Positions 46,779 through 57,413 are shown, numbered from the stretch's first letter. The stretch is DNA of 64,000 bases from Rhizobium sp. Root1203 (GCF_001424945.1 NZ_LMCW01000005.1:62001-126000); one strand, 5' to 3'. The notes: a model not told the origin generated them from the sequence alone. Translations and numbers: made by a program.

Positions 46779-48782
46779 ATGTTTTCCAATCCTGACCTCC
46801 TGAAGTTCATCTTCGGTCGGTTGACCCTAGAGGCGATCCCCTATCACGAGCCAATTCTCGTCGCGACGTTTGCGGCTGTGGCACTCGGGGGCATCGCTCT
46901 TTTGGGCGTCGTCACCTATTTCAAGCTCTGGGGCTATCTCTGGCGCGACTGGCTAACCAGCGTCGATCACAAGAAGATCGGCATCATGTATGTCATCCTG
47001 GCGCTGATCATGCTGCTGCGTGGCTTCTCCGACGCGATCATGATGCGTCTGCAGCAGGCAATGGCCTTCAATGGCTCGGCCGGCTATCTGCCTCCACATC
47101 ACTACGACCAGGTCTTCACCGCGCACGGCGTCATCATGATCTTCTTCATGGCGATGCCTTTCGTTACGGGTTTGATGAACTTCGTCGTGCCGATGCAGAT
47201 CGGCGCGCGCGACGTTTCCTTCCCGTTCCTGAACAATTTCTCCTTCTGGATGACGGCGGCAGGCGCCATCATCATCATGATTTCGCTCTTCGTCGGGGAA
47301 TTTGCACAGACCGGCTGGCTTGCCTATCCGCCGCTCTCGGGCTCGGATTACAGTCCAGGGGTCGGCGTCGACTATTATATCTGGGGCCTGCAGGTCGCAG
47401 GTATCGGTACCACGCTCTCCGGCATCAACCTGATCGCCACGATCGTCAAGATGCGCGCGCCCGGCATGACATTGATGAAGATGCCGATCTTCACGTGGAC
47501 ATCGCTGTGCACCAATATCCTGATCGTTGCCAGCTTCCCGATCCTGACAGCCACACTGGCGCTGCTCTCGCTCGACCGCTACGCCGGTACGAACTTCTTC
47601 ACCAACGACCTTGGTGGCAATCCGATGATGTATGTGAACCTCATCTGGATCTGGGGCCATCCGGAAGTCTACATCCTCGTGCTGCCGGCCTTCGGCATCT
47701 TTTCGGAGGTCGTCGCCACCTTCTGCGGCAAGCGCCTCTTCGGCTACGCCTCGATGGTCTATGCGACAGTGGTCATCACGATCCTCTCATACCTCGTCTG
47801 GCTTCATCACTTCTTCACGATGGGTTCGGGCGCAAGCGTCAACTCGTTCTTCGGCATCACCACGATGATCATCTCTATCCCGACAGGGGCAAAGATGTTC
47901 AACTGGCTGTTTACGATGTATCGCGGTCGTATCCGCTACGAAGTGCCGATGCTATGGACGATGGGCTTCATGATCACCTTCGTGATCGGCGGCATGACCG
48001 GTGTCCTGCTTGCCGTTCCCCCAGCCGACTTTGTCCTGCATAACTCGCTGTTCCTGATTGCCCATTTCCACAACGTCATCATCGGAGGCGTCGTCTTCGG
48101 CCTGATGGCGGGCGTTACCTACTGGTTCCCGAAGGCTTTCGGCTACAAGCTCGACCCGTTCTGGGGCAAGATGTCGTTCTGGTTCTGGCTGATCGGCTTT
48201 TACTTCGCCTTCATGCCGCTCTACGTCCTCGGCCTGATGGGCGTGACGCGTCGCGTATCGCAGTTCGAAGATCCGTCGCTGCAGATCTGGTTCATCATCG
48301 CCGCGTTCGGTGCAGTCCTGATTGCCGTCGGCATCGCCTCCTTCCTGATCCAGCTCGTTGTCAGCTACCGGAAGCGCGAAGAGCTGCGTGACGTGACCGG
48401 CGATCCCTGGGATGCCCGCACACTGGAGTGGTCGACCTCGTCGCCGCCACCCGAGTACAATTTCGCCTTCACCCCGGTCGTCCATGATCACGACTCCTGG
48501 TACGACATGAAGGCACGCGGCTATGCCCGACCGCTGGAAGGTTTCAAGCCGATCCACATGCCGAAGAACACCGGCACCGGTGTCATTCTCGGGGCGATCA
48601 GCGTCGTCTTCGCCTTTGCCATGATCTGGTACATCTGGTGGCTCGTGGCCGTCTCGTTCGTCGCGATGATCGCCATCTCCATCGGCCATACGTTCAACTA
48701 CAACCGTGATTTCTACATCCCCGCAGAAGAGGTCACGGAAACGGAAGGCAAGCGCACCGCAATGCTTGCAAAGCAGGTGTAG
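46779..48782 (+). CDS. cyoB: Cytochrome bo3 quinol oxidase subunit I (CyoB)
   Basis: A 667-residue catalytic subunit with about 15 membrane helices, reducing O2 to water and pumping protons. The low-spin heme ligand is in the [15 protein letters not shown] region, the CuB His-Tyr pair in [12 protein letters not shown], and further CuB histidines in WLHHFFTMG. The high-spin heme ligand pair is in [11 protein letters not shown]. Length and motifs match CyoB of the bo3 type. It lies 45 bp after cyoA and 4 bp before cyoC. Confidence 0.97.
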   Translation: MFSNPDLLKFIFGRLTLEAIPYHEPILVATFAAVALGGIALLGVVTYFKLWGYLWRDWLTSVDHKKIGIMYVILALIMLLRGFSDAIMMRLQQAMAFNGSAGYLPPHHYDQVFTAHGVIMIFFMAMPFVTGLMNFVVPMQIGARDVSFPFLNNFSFWMTAAGAIIIMISLFVGEFAQTGWLAYPPLSGSDYSPGVGVDYYIWGLQVAGIGTTLSGINLIATIVKMRAPGMTLMKMPIFTWTSLCTNILIVASFPILTATLALLSLDRYAGTNFFTNDLGGNPMMYVNLIWIWGHPEVYILVLPAFGIFSEVVATFCGKRLFGYASMVYATVVITILSYLVWLHHFFTMGSGASVNSFFGITTMIISIPTGAKMFNWLFTMYRGRIRYEVPMLWTMGFMITFVIGGMTGVLLAVPPADFVLHNSLFLIAHFHNVIIGGVVFGLMAGVTYWFPKAFGYKLDPFWGKMSFWFWLIGFYFAFMPLYVLGLMGVTRRVSQFEDPSLQIWFIIAAFGAVLIAVGIASFLIQLVVSYRKREELRDVTGDPWDARTLEWSTSSPPPEYNFAFTPVVHDHDSWYDMKARGYARPLEGFKPIHMPKNTGTGVILGAISVVFAFAMIWYIWWLVAVSFVAMIAISIGHTFNYNRDFYIPAEEVTETEGKRTAMLAKQV

Positions 48783-48786
48783 GACC

Positions 48787-49407
48787 ATGAGCGAGACGAT
48801 AATCGACAAGGCCGCTGAGCCCGAATTCTACATGACGGAAGAGCATCATCCGGAAGGCAGCACGATGCTGGGCTTCTGGCTCTACCTGATGAGCGATTGC
48901 CTGATCTTCGCAATTCTCTTTGCGACCCACGCCGTTCTCGGCCGCAACTATGCGGCCGGTCCGTCGCCCTCTGATCTCTTTGATCTGCGGCTGGTGGCTA
49001 TCAACACCTCCATGCTGCTCTTCTCATCCATCACCTACGGCTTTGCCATGCTGCAGATGGAGCGGCAGCGGAAGGCCGAGACGCTCTTCTGGCTAGCCGT
49101 TACCGGTTTGTTCGGCGCCGCCTTCCTTGGCCTCGAACTCTATGAGTTCGCACATCTGATCCAGGAAGGTGCCGGGCCGGGGCGCAGCGCGTTCCTCTCC
49201 AGCTTCTTTACGCTGGTCGGCACGCACGGTCTGCACGTCACCTTCGGCATCATCTGGCTGGTAACGCTGATGGTGCAGGTGTCGATGCACGGCCTGATCC
49301 CGGCAAACCGCCGTCGTCTCATGTGCCTTTCGATGTTCTGGCACTTCCTCGACGTCGTCTGGATCGGCGTATTTTCCGTTGTCTATCTTTTGGGAGTTCT
49401 CGGATGA
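48787..49407 (+). CDS. cyoC: Cytochrome bo3 quinol oxidase subunit III (CyoC)
   Basis: A 206-residue subunit III with five predicted membrane helices ([17 protein letters not shown] is the first). [14 protein letters not shown] and [13 protein letters not shown] are conserved in heme-copper oxidase subunit III. ATG 48787 follows AGGA by two bases inside the short cyoB-cyoC gap; the upstream open frame overlaps cyoB and is not used. Its TGA overlaps the cyoD ATG (ATGA). Confidence 0.95.
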   Translation: MSETIIDKAAEPEFYMTEEHHPEGSTMLGFWLYLMSDCLIFAILFATHAVLGRNYAAGPSPSDLFDLRLVAINTSMLLFSSITYGFAMLQMERQRKAETLFWLAVTGLFGAAFLGLELYEFAHLIQEGAGPGRSAFLSSFFTLVGTHGLHVTFGIIWLVTLMVQVSMHGLIPANRRRLMCLSMFWHFLDVVWIGVFSVVYLLGVLG

Positions 49408-49805
49408 GTTCGCACGCACCCGCACATGAGGACGCTCACGAAGCCCATCATGGCCACAGCCACGGTCACGAGGCAGCGCACGGTACCTTCAAGAGCTACA
49501 TGATCGGCTTTGTGCTGTCGGTCATCCTGACTGCCATTCCATTCTGGCTGGTCATGGCAGGCGTCTTCGAAAGCCATGCCGTTACAGCCACCTTGATCAT
49601 GGCGTTCGCGGTCGTGCAGATCGTGGTCCACATGATCTTCTTCCTGCACATGAACCCGCGCTCCGAAGGCGGATGGACGATGATGGCCCTTATCTTTACG
49701 CTGCTCATCGTCGCTATCGCCCTTTCAGGCTCGCTCTGGGTCATGCATCATCTGAATACAAACATGATGCCGATGAGCCCGGAAATGATGAAAAACATGC
49801 CGTAA
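49404..49805 (+). CDS. cyoD: Cytochrome bo3 quinol oxidase subunit IV (CyoD) with His-rich N-terminus
   Basis: A 133-residue subunit IV with three membrane helices (about 32-52, 61-80, 92-112). It assists assembly of the CuB centre in the bo3 oxidase. Residues 5-26 contain nine histidines (for example [16 protein letters not shown]), an unusual metal-binding-like cytosolic stretch. ATG 49404 overlaps the cyoC stop by four bases. The operon then continues after a hairpin with a SURF1 gene. Confidence 0.93.
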   Translation: MSSHAPAHEDAHEAHHGHSHGHEAAHGTFKSYMIGFVLSVILTAIPFWLVMAGVFESHAVTATLIMAFAVVQIVVHMIFFLHMNPRSEGGWTMMALIFTLLIVAIALSGSLWVMHHLNTNMMPMSPEMMKNMP

Positions 49806-49814
49806 CAGGCGCAA

Positions 49815-49836
49815 CGGGCGGCCGCAGTGCCGCCCG
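49815..49836 (+). terminator. Hairpin between cyoD and the SURF1 gene
   Basis: Perfect 8-bp stem CGGGCGGC / GCCGCCCG with a 6-nt loop, 10 bp after the cyoD stop and 15 bp before the SURF1 ATG. No T-run, so a partial terminator or mRNA-processing signal lowering SURF1 expression relative to the oxidase subunits. Confidence 0.5.
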
Positions 49837-49850
49837 CAACGGTTTAGGCC

Positions 49851-50606
49851 ATGAGCAGCGCTTCTCCTGAAAAAATCGATCGACGGCATTCGGCGGCCGG
49901 ACTGACGATCTTCTGCGGCCTGATGGCGCTGTTGATCGGGGCGCTGCTGGCGCTCGGTGGCTGGCAGATTGAGCGGCTGTCCTGGAAACGGGAGCTTATT
50001 GCCCGTGTCGATCAGCGCGTTCACGCAGAGCCCTCCCCCGCACCGGCACGCGCCGAATGGAGCGGGGTGAACCGGTCAAACGACGAATATCGTCACGTCA
50101 CGGCAAGAGGGACATTGCAGAACGACAGGGAAACACTGGTCTACACGTCGACCGCGCTTGGGCCGGGTTACTGGGTGATTACGCCGCTTGCGCTTGCCGA
50201 CGGCACGTCCATCCTGATCAATCGCGGCTTTGTTCCGACTGGAATGCGAGATCCCGTCACGCGCCCCGAGGGCCAGATCGCAGGGCCGGTCAGCATCACC
50301 GGACTACTGCGACTGACAGAGCCTAAGGGCACGCTGATCAAGTCGAACGATCCGGCAAACGACCGCTGGTACTCGCGAGATACAGCCGCGATCGCCCACC
50401 AACGCGGCATTGCCGAAGTGGCGCCCTACTTCATCGACGCCGATGGTACACCGAACCCGGGTGGTACGCCGACTGGCGGGCTGACGCAGATCGCCTTTCC
50501 AAACAATCATCTCGTCTATGCGATCACTTGGTTTGTCCTTGCCGCCATGGCGATCGGGCTGCTGTTCTTCGTGGTCCGCGGCGAGATCCTGGCGCGACGA
50601 GCCTGA
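49851..50606 (+). CDS. SURF1-family oxidase assembly factor
   Basis: A 251-residue membrane protein with the two-helix SURF1 layout: TM1 at about 18-38, a periplasmic domain, and TM2 at about 222-242. Conserved segments include LGGWQIERLSWKRELI after TM1, the GYWVITPLALADGTSILINRGF region (split near Leu-Ala) and NNHLVYAITWF before TM2. SURF1/Shy1 proteins deliver heme to subunit I of heme-copper oxidases. Placement after cyoD implies a bo3-specific factor. Confidence 0.9.
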   Translation: MSSASPEKIDRRHSAAGLTIFCGLMALLIGALLALGGWQIERLSWKRELIARVDQRVHAEPSPAPARAEWSGVNRSNDEYRHVTARGTLQNDRETLVYTSTALGPGYWVITPLALADGTSILINRGFVPTGMRDPVTRPEGQIAGPVSITGLLRLTEPKGTLIKSNDPANDRWYSRDTAAIAHQRGIAEVAPYFIDADGTPNPGGTPTGGLTQIAFPNNHLVYAITWFVLAAMAIGLLFFVVRGEILARRA

Positions 50607-52013
50607 TTATACGGCCTTGCATTTCGGATAGAAGCGTTCCCCCACATGCTCGGCGGCAGCATATGCCTGGCTGACGATCTCGGGAACGAGGTCGATATCC
50701 GGGAGGCTGCCGAGGCCAAGCGGGCCAACGGCAAGGAGCCCGTCGACGATTGTTCCATCCTCGAGGCAGACCTGGCCACACTGATCGACGGCAAGCCCCA
50801 GCGAAAGTTCATCCGGCTGGCCAAGCCCTTGGTCGAGCAGGCTTTGGAGAAGCGGCGAGGCGAGCGCGGGCGCCCGGCAGCGGCAATCGACAATCCGCTC
50901 GGCATGAATGACATCATCGGCCTGTGAGCCGGCAGGCCTGAAGAAGATGCCGCTCAACCCCTGCCTCCCGGCGGTACCGCGCAGCACGACCGTGTTGCCG
51001 CCGGCGAGTTCGGCCTTCAGGCGCGCATGCATGGCCTCCGGCAATCGGTTGCGATGACTGTCATAGATGGACCGGAGGTGCCGGTTGAACTGACGCTTCT
51101 GGTGCGCCGGCAGCGAACGCCAAAGCGAGCGTGCGTGCTTGCGCAGGCCGTTCATCACCGACTGCCAGCTCCCCCCCTCCTCTTCCGCTTCGCGGCAGGC
51201 CGTGCGAATAAAGCGCACGATCTCCGGAAGGCTCTTCGGCAACGCCTCGGCAGGGAAAAGCGGATCGGCCGAATTGGGCGTATGGCTCTGCGGCAGAAAA
51301 CCATGTCGCGACATGATAGTGATCTGACCGGCATAGCCGGCATCGCGCAACTGGAGCAGCTGATCCACGACCCTGATACCGCTGCCGAGAAGAACCGTGT
51401 GGGGGCGGGCAACGAGACGTTGCGCCCTTACCGGCTGCACGTCGTGTTCTGGCGCTTCTACCGCGGGCAGGCCGTAGCCGGTGGCAAGGATCACGGTGTC
51501 AAACAGGGGATTGGCGGGATTGGCGCTCTCGAGAAGATAGCGGTTTCCGTGGCTTCTGCGGATTGCAATGACCGGCTCGTGGCAGACCTGGACGGTGATG
51601 TCCTTGCGGGCGGCGAGCGCTTCTGAAAAGCGCTGGTAGACATAGTCGCTGAAGATTTCCTTCGGCACGAATATCTGGCGAAAGCCCGGGATCGCGGCAG
51701 GAACGGCAGCCCGGAATTCCGCGTTGCTACAGAGCCAGTCGTTGAAATCGTCGGTATCGCCGGTCGCAACCGACAGGTCGCGCACGCGCGTGTTGAGAAT
51801 GGTGGACGAGCGGGCCGCCGACAGCGCCTGTCCACCGCTGACCGTGGAATTCGGATCGAAGAGCTGCATGTGAAACGGCATGCGCATGGTCTTCATCAAC
51901 GCGATTGCCATCATCATACCGGAAAAGCCACGCCCGACGATGGCAATGCGCGGCATTGCAGAGATGCGCGCCGCCGCGTTCGACTTCGATGAAAAAAGTC
52001 CCTGAACCGTCAT
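50607..52013 (-). CDS. FAD/NAD(P)-binding protein
   Basis: A 468-residue flavoprotein of the FAD-NAD(P)-binding family (NAD_binding_9 type). The FAD fold is RIAIVGRGFSGMMMAIAL near residue 22, and a second Rossmann-like segment VLLGSGIRVVDQLLQL is at about 207-222. C-terminal LGLAVDQCGQVCLEDGTIV with GLLAVGPLGLG resembles the final FAD-binding part of HcaD-like proteins. ATG 52013 has GGGAGTTGAG upstream. Function unknown. It converges with the SURF1 gene, with the stops adjacent. Confidence 0.82.
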   Translation of the reverse strand: MTVQGLFSSKSNAAARISAMPRIAIVGRGFSGMMMAIALMKTMRMPFHMQLFDPNSTVSGGQALSAARSSTILNTRVRDLSVATGDTDDFNDWLCSNAEFRAAVPAAIPGFRQIFVPKEIFSDYVYQRFSEALAARKDITVQVCHEPVIAIRRSHGNRYLLESANPANPLFDTVILATGYGLPAVEAPEHDVQPVRAQRLVARPHTVLLGSGIRVVDQLLQLRDAGYAGQITIMSRHGFLPQSHTPNSADPLFPAEALPKSLPEIVRFIRTACREAEEEGGSWQSVMNGLRKHARSLWRSLPAHQKRQFNRHLRSIYDSHRNRLPEAMHARLKAELAGGNTVVLRGTAGRQGLSGIFFRPAGSQADDVIHAERIVDCRCRAPALASPLLQSLLDQGLGQPDELSLGLAVDQCGQVCLEDGTIVDGLLAVGPLGLGSLPDIDLVPEIVSQAYAAAEHVGERFYPKCKAV

Positions 52014-52476
52014 CTCAACTCCCTTGCGGCTCATCCGCATCGCGTCTCGATCATGGTTTCAACGCGGGAGATACCGGTTCCGCGTTGAGCAGGTTCATGC
52101 GGCTTTCCAGAGCACGCGGGCCGCAAATTGCGAGTTCACCGTGCACGTCGCAGCCGAACTCTGAGCAAAGGATAGTCTATCAAACTGGTCGTGTATCAAA
52201 ACCCCAAAAGGCAATTTAGGCAAGTCTTTTATTCCGCGATATGCATGGGGTCCTTGTTAGGCATTTGAATCTACAGGATTATTATGACCTTAGCCAGCGC
52301 AGCATGATCGGTGAATGCATCAATTTGCGCACTCACGATAAAATAACCAACTGGTGAATTCTTTACTTGAAGCATCAGCAGGAATCAGCAAAACTAAGCG
52401 TGCTAATCAATCCCGTCATGGATTCTCCGTCTTTCGGACCGGCGTCCGACCACACATCAATTTTGGAAATCATACC
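52014..52476. promoter_or_regulatory. 463-bp divergent intergenic region
   Basis: Noticeably A/T-rich from 52180 to 52480, unlike flanking genes. It must contain promoters for the flavoprotein and the exporter. An open frame joins the exporter from 52354, but the residues encoded before 52477 do not look like exporter sequence. No repeat, RNA gene or clear operator is seen. Confidence 0.4.
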
Positions 52477-54330
52477 GTGAGCAGCGATGCTTTAACACGC
52501 GCAACGAAGCCCTCTGCCTCGATGGCGAAGGCGACCGCGGCAGGCTGGGGCAAAGGTCTCTCCACCCTGGTCCGCATTACCGTCATGGCGTTCCGCCATC
52601 CCTGGCAATCGGGCTTCGCCATCGGCGCGACCCTCGTTGCATCGACCTTTCAGCTGATGATCCCCCGGTTGCTCGGGCAGGCGGTGGATCACACGCAGGT
52701 TGCGATGGAAGGGGGACATGCTGGGCAGATTGCCCAGGACGCACTTCTGACCACCGCGCTCCTGCTGCTCGGAGCAAGCGTGCTGCGCGGGCTTTTCACG
52801 ATGGTCCAGAACTACTACAGCGAGAGCGTCGGCCACCATATGGGTTACGAGCTGCGCCTCGCCTGCTACGAAAAGATCCAGCGTCTGTCGTTCAGCTTTC
52901 ATGACAGCGTCCACTCCGGCGATCTGATCACTGTCGGCCTGCTCGATCTCGAGGGGGTACGAATGTATTTTTCTACCGCTCTCGTACGAATGATCCTGCT
53001 GACGATGTTGATCGGCATCGGGGCCTACATGCTGCTGTCTACCGACGTTGTGCTCGGCCTGCTGGCACTCAGTTTCGTCCCCTTCGTCGCCTGGCGGTCG
53101 TCTGCCACCCAGCTTCGGCTGCGCGCCACCTGGCTCGATCTGCAGGAGCGTCTCTCGGTCCTGACCCGCATCATGGAAGAGAACCTCGGTGGCATCCGCG
53201 TGGTGCGCGCGTTTGCCGCGCAGGCGCACGAAATGATGAAATTCGAGACCGCTTCGAAAAATGCCCTGACACTCGCCCACCAGCGTGTCGGCATTCGCGT
53301 AGTCAACACCAGCGCCATGACCTTCTCCTTCTTTGCCTCGATGGGCCTCGTATTATGGTTCGGAGGAGGAAAGGTGATGTCGGGGGAGATTACGGTTGGC
53401 ACGCTTGCCTCGTTCCTCACCTTCATGACCATCCTCCAGATGCCGGTGCGACAGCTGGGTCTCATGGTGAACGCCTTTGCCCGGGCCTCGACCTGCGGCA
53501 CGCGCCTCTTCAATCTGCTGGATCTCGAAATCGCGGTTCGCGATGCGCCGGATGCCATAGACCTGGTGGCCACCGAAGGCACGCTACGATTCGAGAATGT
53601 AAGCTTCGCCTATCCGAGCTCGCCAATGCATGACGTGTTATCCGGGGTATCCTTCGAGGCCAGACGCGGCGAGACGATTGGCATCGTCGGTCCTCCGGGC
53701 AGCGGCAAGTCCACTCTCGCCCATCTGATCCCTCGCTTCTACGACGTGACCAAGGGCAGGATCACGATCGACGGGCAGGACATCCGCCAGGCGACGCTGA
53801 AGTCGCTGCGCCGCGCCGTCGCCGTCGTTCAGCAGGACTCGTTCCTCTTTACGACGACGATCGAAAACAACATCGCCTATGGCGACCCCTGGGCAAAGGA
53901 GGGCCGCATCGAGCGGGCCAGCGAGAGTGCGCAACTACACAACTACGTACTCGGTCTGCCGATCGGCTACGGCACGGTCGTTGGTGAGCGCGGGGTGTCC
54001 CTGTCGGGCGGCCAGCGCCAACGGCTGTCGATCGCGCGGGCATTGATGCTGAAGCCTGCCGTAATGGTCTTCGACGATTCGACAGCCGCAATCGACGCCG
54101 CCACCGAACAGCGTATCCGTGCCGCGATGCGCCAATACGCGGCCGATCGGTTCACCCTCATTGTCGCTCATCGCCTGAGCTCACTGATGCATGCCGACCA
54201 GATCCTGTTCGTTGAGCACGGAGAGATCGTGGAACGGGGCACACACGAAGAACTGCTGGCCGCAGGCGGCCGCTACAGGGCTCTTTACGATCTGCAGGTG
54301 CGACCAGGCGACGACGCGCTCTGCGCCTGA
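52477..54330 (+). CDS. Heterodimeric ABC exporter, subunit with degenerate Walker B
   Basis: A 617-residue half-exporter (counting from GTG 52477): six-helix membrane domain (about 30-340) fused to an NBD (about 365-600). Walker A GPPGSGKST is at 405-413, the signature LSGGQ at 509-513 is canonical, but Walker B reads VMVFDD, with Asp534 in place of the catalytic Glu. The switch His is in VAHRLS. Substrate unknown; multidrug, lipid or glycan export is possible. GTG 52477 has GGAA upstream; ATG 52522 is an alternative. It is followed 111 bp on by its partner. Confidence 0.87.
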   Translation: MSSDALTRATKPSASMAKATAAGWGKGLSTLVRITVMAFRHPWQSGFAIGATLVASTFQLMIPRLLGQAVDHTQVAMEGGHAGQIAQDALLTTALLLLGASVLRGLFTMVQNYYSESVGHHMGYELRLACYEKIQRLSFSFHDSVHSGDLITVGLLDLEGVRMYFSTALVRMILLTMLIGIGAYMLLSTDVVLGLLALSFVPFVAWRSSATQLRLRATWLDLQERLSVLTRIMEENLGGIRVVRAFAAQAHEMMKFETASKNALTLAHQRVGIRVVNTSAMTFSFFASMGLVLWFGGGKVMSGEITVGTLASFLTFMTILQMPVRQLGLMVNAFARASTCGTRLFNLLDLEIAVRDAPDAIDLVATEGTLRFENVSFAYPSSPMHDVLSGVSFEARRGETIGIVGPPGSGKSTLAHLIPRFYDVTKGRITIDGQDIRQATLKSLRRAVAVVQQDSFLFTTTIENNIAYGDPWAKEGRIERASESAQLHNYVLGLPIGYGTVVGERGVSLSGGQRQRLSIARALMLKPAVMVFDDSTAAIDAATEQRIRAAMRQYAADRFTLIVAHRLSSLMHADQILFVEHGEIVERGTHEELLAAGGRYRALYDLQVRPGDDALCA

Positions 54331-54441
54331 AAATGCGAGACGAGCGGATGCTCTTCCTGCTCTGGAATGAGGGCATAAAGAGATACGCCGAAAAAAACGA
54401 TGGGGCCGTTCTCAAGGCAGCCTCGGGACAGGGAGTGGATA

Positions 54442-56337
54442 ATGGCCGAGGAACTGGAAACGGAGCGCGCCGACGTGCGGGAGGACGGACGGCGGCCGCC
54501 CCGGGCCGTCGTCGGTTCGCAGCGCATCGAAGAGGAAATGTTCGGCAAGGCGTTCGACAGCAATATCATCAAACGCATCTGGGCCTTCGTGCATCCCTAT
54601 CAAAGGCAGGTATGGCTGTCGGTCGCGGCGGTCCTGACGTTCACCGCGATGCAGCTGCTGATTCCGCTGATCATCCGCTATGCGATTGACCATGGCATGA
54701 AACCGGGCGGAGGCAACTCAGCGCTGACGTGGTCGATCCTGGCGTTTCTCGTCGCCATCCTCATCAACTACGCTGCAAGCTATGCCCAGGAAACGCTTGT
54801 CGGCGGCGTTGCCGAAGACGTGCTCTTCGACATTCGCCGGGCGATGTTCTTCCATCTCCAGCGCGTGTCATTGTCCTTCATGGACAAAACCGAGGTCGGC
54901 CGCCTGATGTCGCGCCTTCAGGGCGACGTCAATTCGATGCAGGAGTTTCTTGAAACATCCGTGCTGTCGGTCGGCGATATCGCCCTGCTGTTCGGCATCG
55001 TCTTCGTGATGCTTTATCTCGACTTCAAGCTGGGCCTGCTGACGCTGTCGGCCCTGCCCATCCTCTTCGTTGTCCGCCTCTTCTGGCTGCCGCTGGCCCG
55101 CAAATCGTTCATGGCGGCGCACGAGACAAACTCGGTTGCCAACGGTGCGCTTGCCGAAGCGATCCATGGCGTTCGCGCGGTCCAGAGCATGGACCGTCAA
55201 GGTGTCAACTTTACGCTTTACGACGACAAGGCGAAGGCCAACCTGAAGGCGCATCTGACCGCGGCGCGCTATGCCCAGGTCATGGTTCCCATCGTTGACT
55301 CGCTCACCGGCGTTGCCATGGCGCTCGTCATCGTCGTCGGCGGTGCACGCGTGCTGAACCAGGCGCTCGACGTCGGCGTGCTCGTTGCCTTCCTCTTCTA
55401 CATTCAGCGCTTCTTCGATCCTATCCGCTCGCTGACGCTGCAATACTCCGTCATGCAGCGCGCCATGGCTTCGGGTCAGCGGCTGACCGAGGTGCTGGAT
55501 GTGCCTGTCGAGATCAGGGATGCACCCGACGCCAAGGTGCTGTCAAAGGACATGGACGGCTCCGTCGAGTTCAAGGAGGTCGTCTTTGGCTACAATCCGG
55601 AGCATCCGGTACTCAAGCATGTCAGCTTCAAGGTCAATCCTGGCGAGACCGTTGCCCTGGTGGGTCCGACCGGCTCGGGAAAGTCGAGCTGCATGTCGCT
55701 TATCCACCGCTTCTACGATGTGCAGCAGGGCCAGGTACTGGTGGGCGGCCACGATGTGCGCGCGCTGACGCAAGATTCGCTCGGTGACCAGATCGCCATG
55801 GTGTTGCAGGAGCCCTTCCTGTTCACCGGCTCGGTATTCGAGAACATTCGCTATCACAAGGCTGAGGCAACGCGCGAGCAGGTGATCGAGGCCGCAAAAG
55901 CGGTCGGCGCCCACGACTTCATCATGCGCCTTCCGGAGGGCTATGACAGCATGCTCGGCGAGCGCGGCGGCAATCTTTCGCTCGGTCAGCGCCAATTGCT
56001 GAGTTTCGCGCGTGCCCTCATCGCGGATGCCAAGATCCTGGTCCTCGACGAGGCGACGGCGAACATCGACAGCTATACCGAGATGCTGATCCAGAAGGCG
56101 CTGGTCAAACTACTGGAGAATCGCACTGGCCTTGTGATCGCGCACCGGCTGGCGACGATCCGAGAAGCGGACCGTATCATCGTGCTACAGAACGGTGAGC
56201 TGATCGAGAGCGGCAACCATCAGCAGCTGATGAAGAACAGGAAGCTCTACTCGCGCCTCTACAATCTGAACTACGCGTCGTTTGATGATATCCCCGAGCA
56301 GGTTCTGGAAGAGACGACGAACGGATCCGCAACCTGA
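54442..56337 (+). CDS. Heterodimeric ABC exporter, catalytically competent subunit
   Basis: A 631-residue half-exporter: a 45-residue cytosolic N-terminal extension, six-helix membrane domain (about 50-345), NBD (about 372-610). Walker A GPTGSGKSS is at 408-416, Walker B ILVLDE has the catalytic Glu537, and the switch His is in IAHRLA. The signature is LSLGQ (512-516) rather than LSGGQ. ATG 54442 is preceded by GGGAGTGG; open frame from 54400 is not needed. It pairs with the upstream subunit. Both are in one plus-strand unit. Confidence 0.88.
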   Translation: MAEELETERADVREDGRRPPRAVVGSQRIEEEMFGKAFDSNIIKRIWAFVHPYQRQVWLSVAAVLTFTAMQLLIPLIIRYAIDHGMKPGGGNSALTWSILAFLVAILINYAASYAQETLVGGVAEDVLFDIRRAMFFHLQRVSLSFMDKTEVGRLMSRLQGDVNSMQEFLETSVLSVGDIALLFGIVFVMLYLDFKLGLLTLSALPILFVVRLFWLPLARKSFMAAHETNSVANGALAEAIHGVRAVQSMDRQGVNFTLYDDKAKANLKAHLTAARYAQVMVPIVDSLTGVAMALVIVVGGARVLNQALDVGVLVAFLFYIQRFFDPIRSLTLQYSVMQRAMASGQRLTEVLDVPVEIRDAPDAKVLSKDMDGSVEFKEVVFGYNPEHPVLKHVSFKVNPGETVALVGPTGSGKSSCMSLIHRFYDVQQGQVLVGGHDVRALTQDSLGDQIAMVLQEPFLFTGSVFENIRYHKAEATREQVIEAAKAVGAHDFIMRLPEGYDSMLGERGGNLSLGQRQLLSFARALIADAKILVLDEATANIDSYTEMLIQKALVKLLENRTGLVIAHRLATIREADRIIVLQNGELIESGNHQQLMKNRKLYSRLYNLNYASFDDIPEQVLEETTNGSAT

Positions 56338-56381
56338 TTGGTGCTTCACGCCATCCATCGTTTCAAACAGGAGGAAGTTTC

Positions 56382-57413
56382 ATGGATTATCGCAAACTTG
56401 GCCCAAGCGGTGCCGTCGTTACCGCATATTGCCTCGGCACGATGACGTTTGGCGCGGAGGCCGACGAGGAGGCATCCAACAAGATCCTCGACGGCTACTT
56501 TGCCTGGGGCGGAAACTTTATCGACACGGCGGACGTCTACAGTGCAGGCAAATCAGAAGAGATCATCGGCCGATGGCTGAAAACGCGGCCGACCGAAGCC
56601 CAGCAGGCTGTCGTTGCGACAAAGGGCCGTTTCCCCATGGGGACAGGACCCAACGATATCGGCCTGTCGCGCCGACACCTCAACCAGGCACTCGAGGCTT
56701 CGCTGAAGCGCCTCGGCGTCGATCATATCGATCTCTACCAGATGCATGCCTGGGACCCGTTGACGCCCATCGAGGAGACGTTGCGCTTTCTCGACGATGC
56801 CGTTTCGGCAGGGAAAATCGGCTATTACGGCTTTTCCAACTACGTCGGCTGGCACATCGCCAAATCAGTCGAGATCGCGAAGGCAAGAGGATATACGCGT
56901 CCGGTGACGTTGCAGCCGCAGTACAGCCTGCTCGTCCGCGATATCGAATTGGAGATCGTCGCTGCCTGTCAGGACGCAGGCATGGGACTGCTTCCGTGGT
57001 CGCCGCTCGGCGGTGGCTGGTTGACCGGAAAATATAGGCGCGACCAGGCGCCGGCGGGAGCCACCCGGCTGGGCGAAAATCCGAACCGTGGCAGCGAATC
57101 CTATGCGCCGCGCAACGCACAGGAGCGCACATGGGCGATCATTGGTGCGGTCGACGACATCGCCAAAGCGCGCGGCGTCAGCATGGCGCAGGTGGCGCTT
57201 GCCTGGACCGCTTCACGACCCGCAGTAACCTCGGTCATCCTCGGCGCCCGCACCACCGAACAGCTTGCCGACAATCTCGGCGCGGCAGGTCTCATCCTGT
57301 CTGACGCCGAGACGACCAGGCTGAACGAAATCAGCGCCCCGCAGCCGTCGGACTATCCCTACGGCACGGGTGGCACCAACCAGCGGCACCGTAAGATCGA
57401 AGGCGGACGGTAA
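56382..57413 (+). CDS. Aldo/keto reductase
   Basis: A 343-residue NADPH-dependent TIM-barrel oxidoreductase. The catalytic tetrad is complete: Asp48 (FIDTAD), Tyr53 (VYSAGKSE), Lys81 (ATKGRF) and His122 (QMHAWD). C-terminal ILGARTTEQLADNL binds the NADPH phosphate. The sequence resembles the YajO/Gcy-type general AKR group; substrate unknown. A strong GGAGGAA lies before ATG 56382. It is convergent with the sugar ABC operon, separated by a hairpin. Confidence 0.92.
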   Translation: MDYRKLGPSGAVVTAYCLGTMTFGAEADEEASNKILDGYFAWGGNFIDTADVYSAGKSEEIIGRWLKTRPTEAQQAVVATKGRFPMGTGPNDIGLSRRHLNQALEASLKRLGVDHIDLYQMHAWDPLTPIEETLRFLDDAVSAGKIGYYGFSNYVGWHIAKSVEIAKARGYTRPVTLQPQYSLLVRDIELEIVAACQDAGMGLLPWSPLGGGWLTGKYRRDQAPAGATRLGENPNRGSESYAPRNAQERTWAIIGAVDDIAKARGVSMAQVALAWTASRPAVTSVILGARTTEQLADNLGAAGLILSDAETTRLNEISAPQPSDYPYGTGGTNQRHRKIEGGR

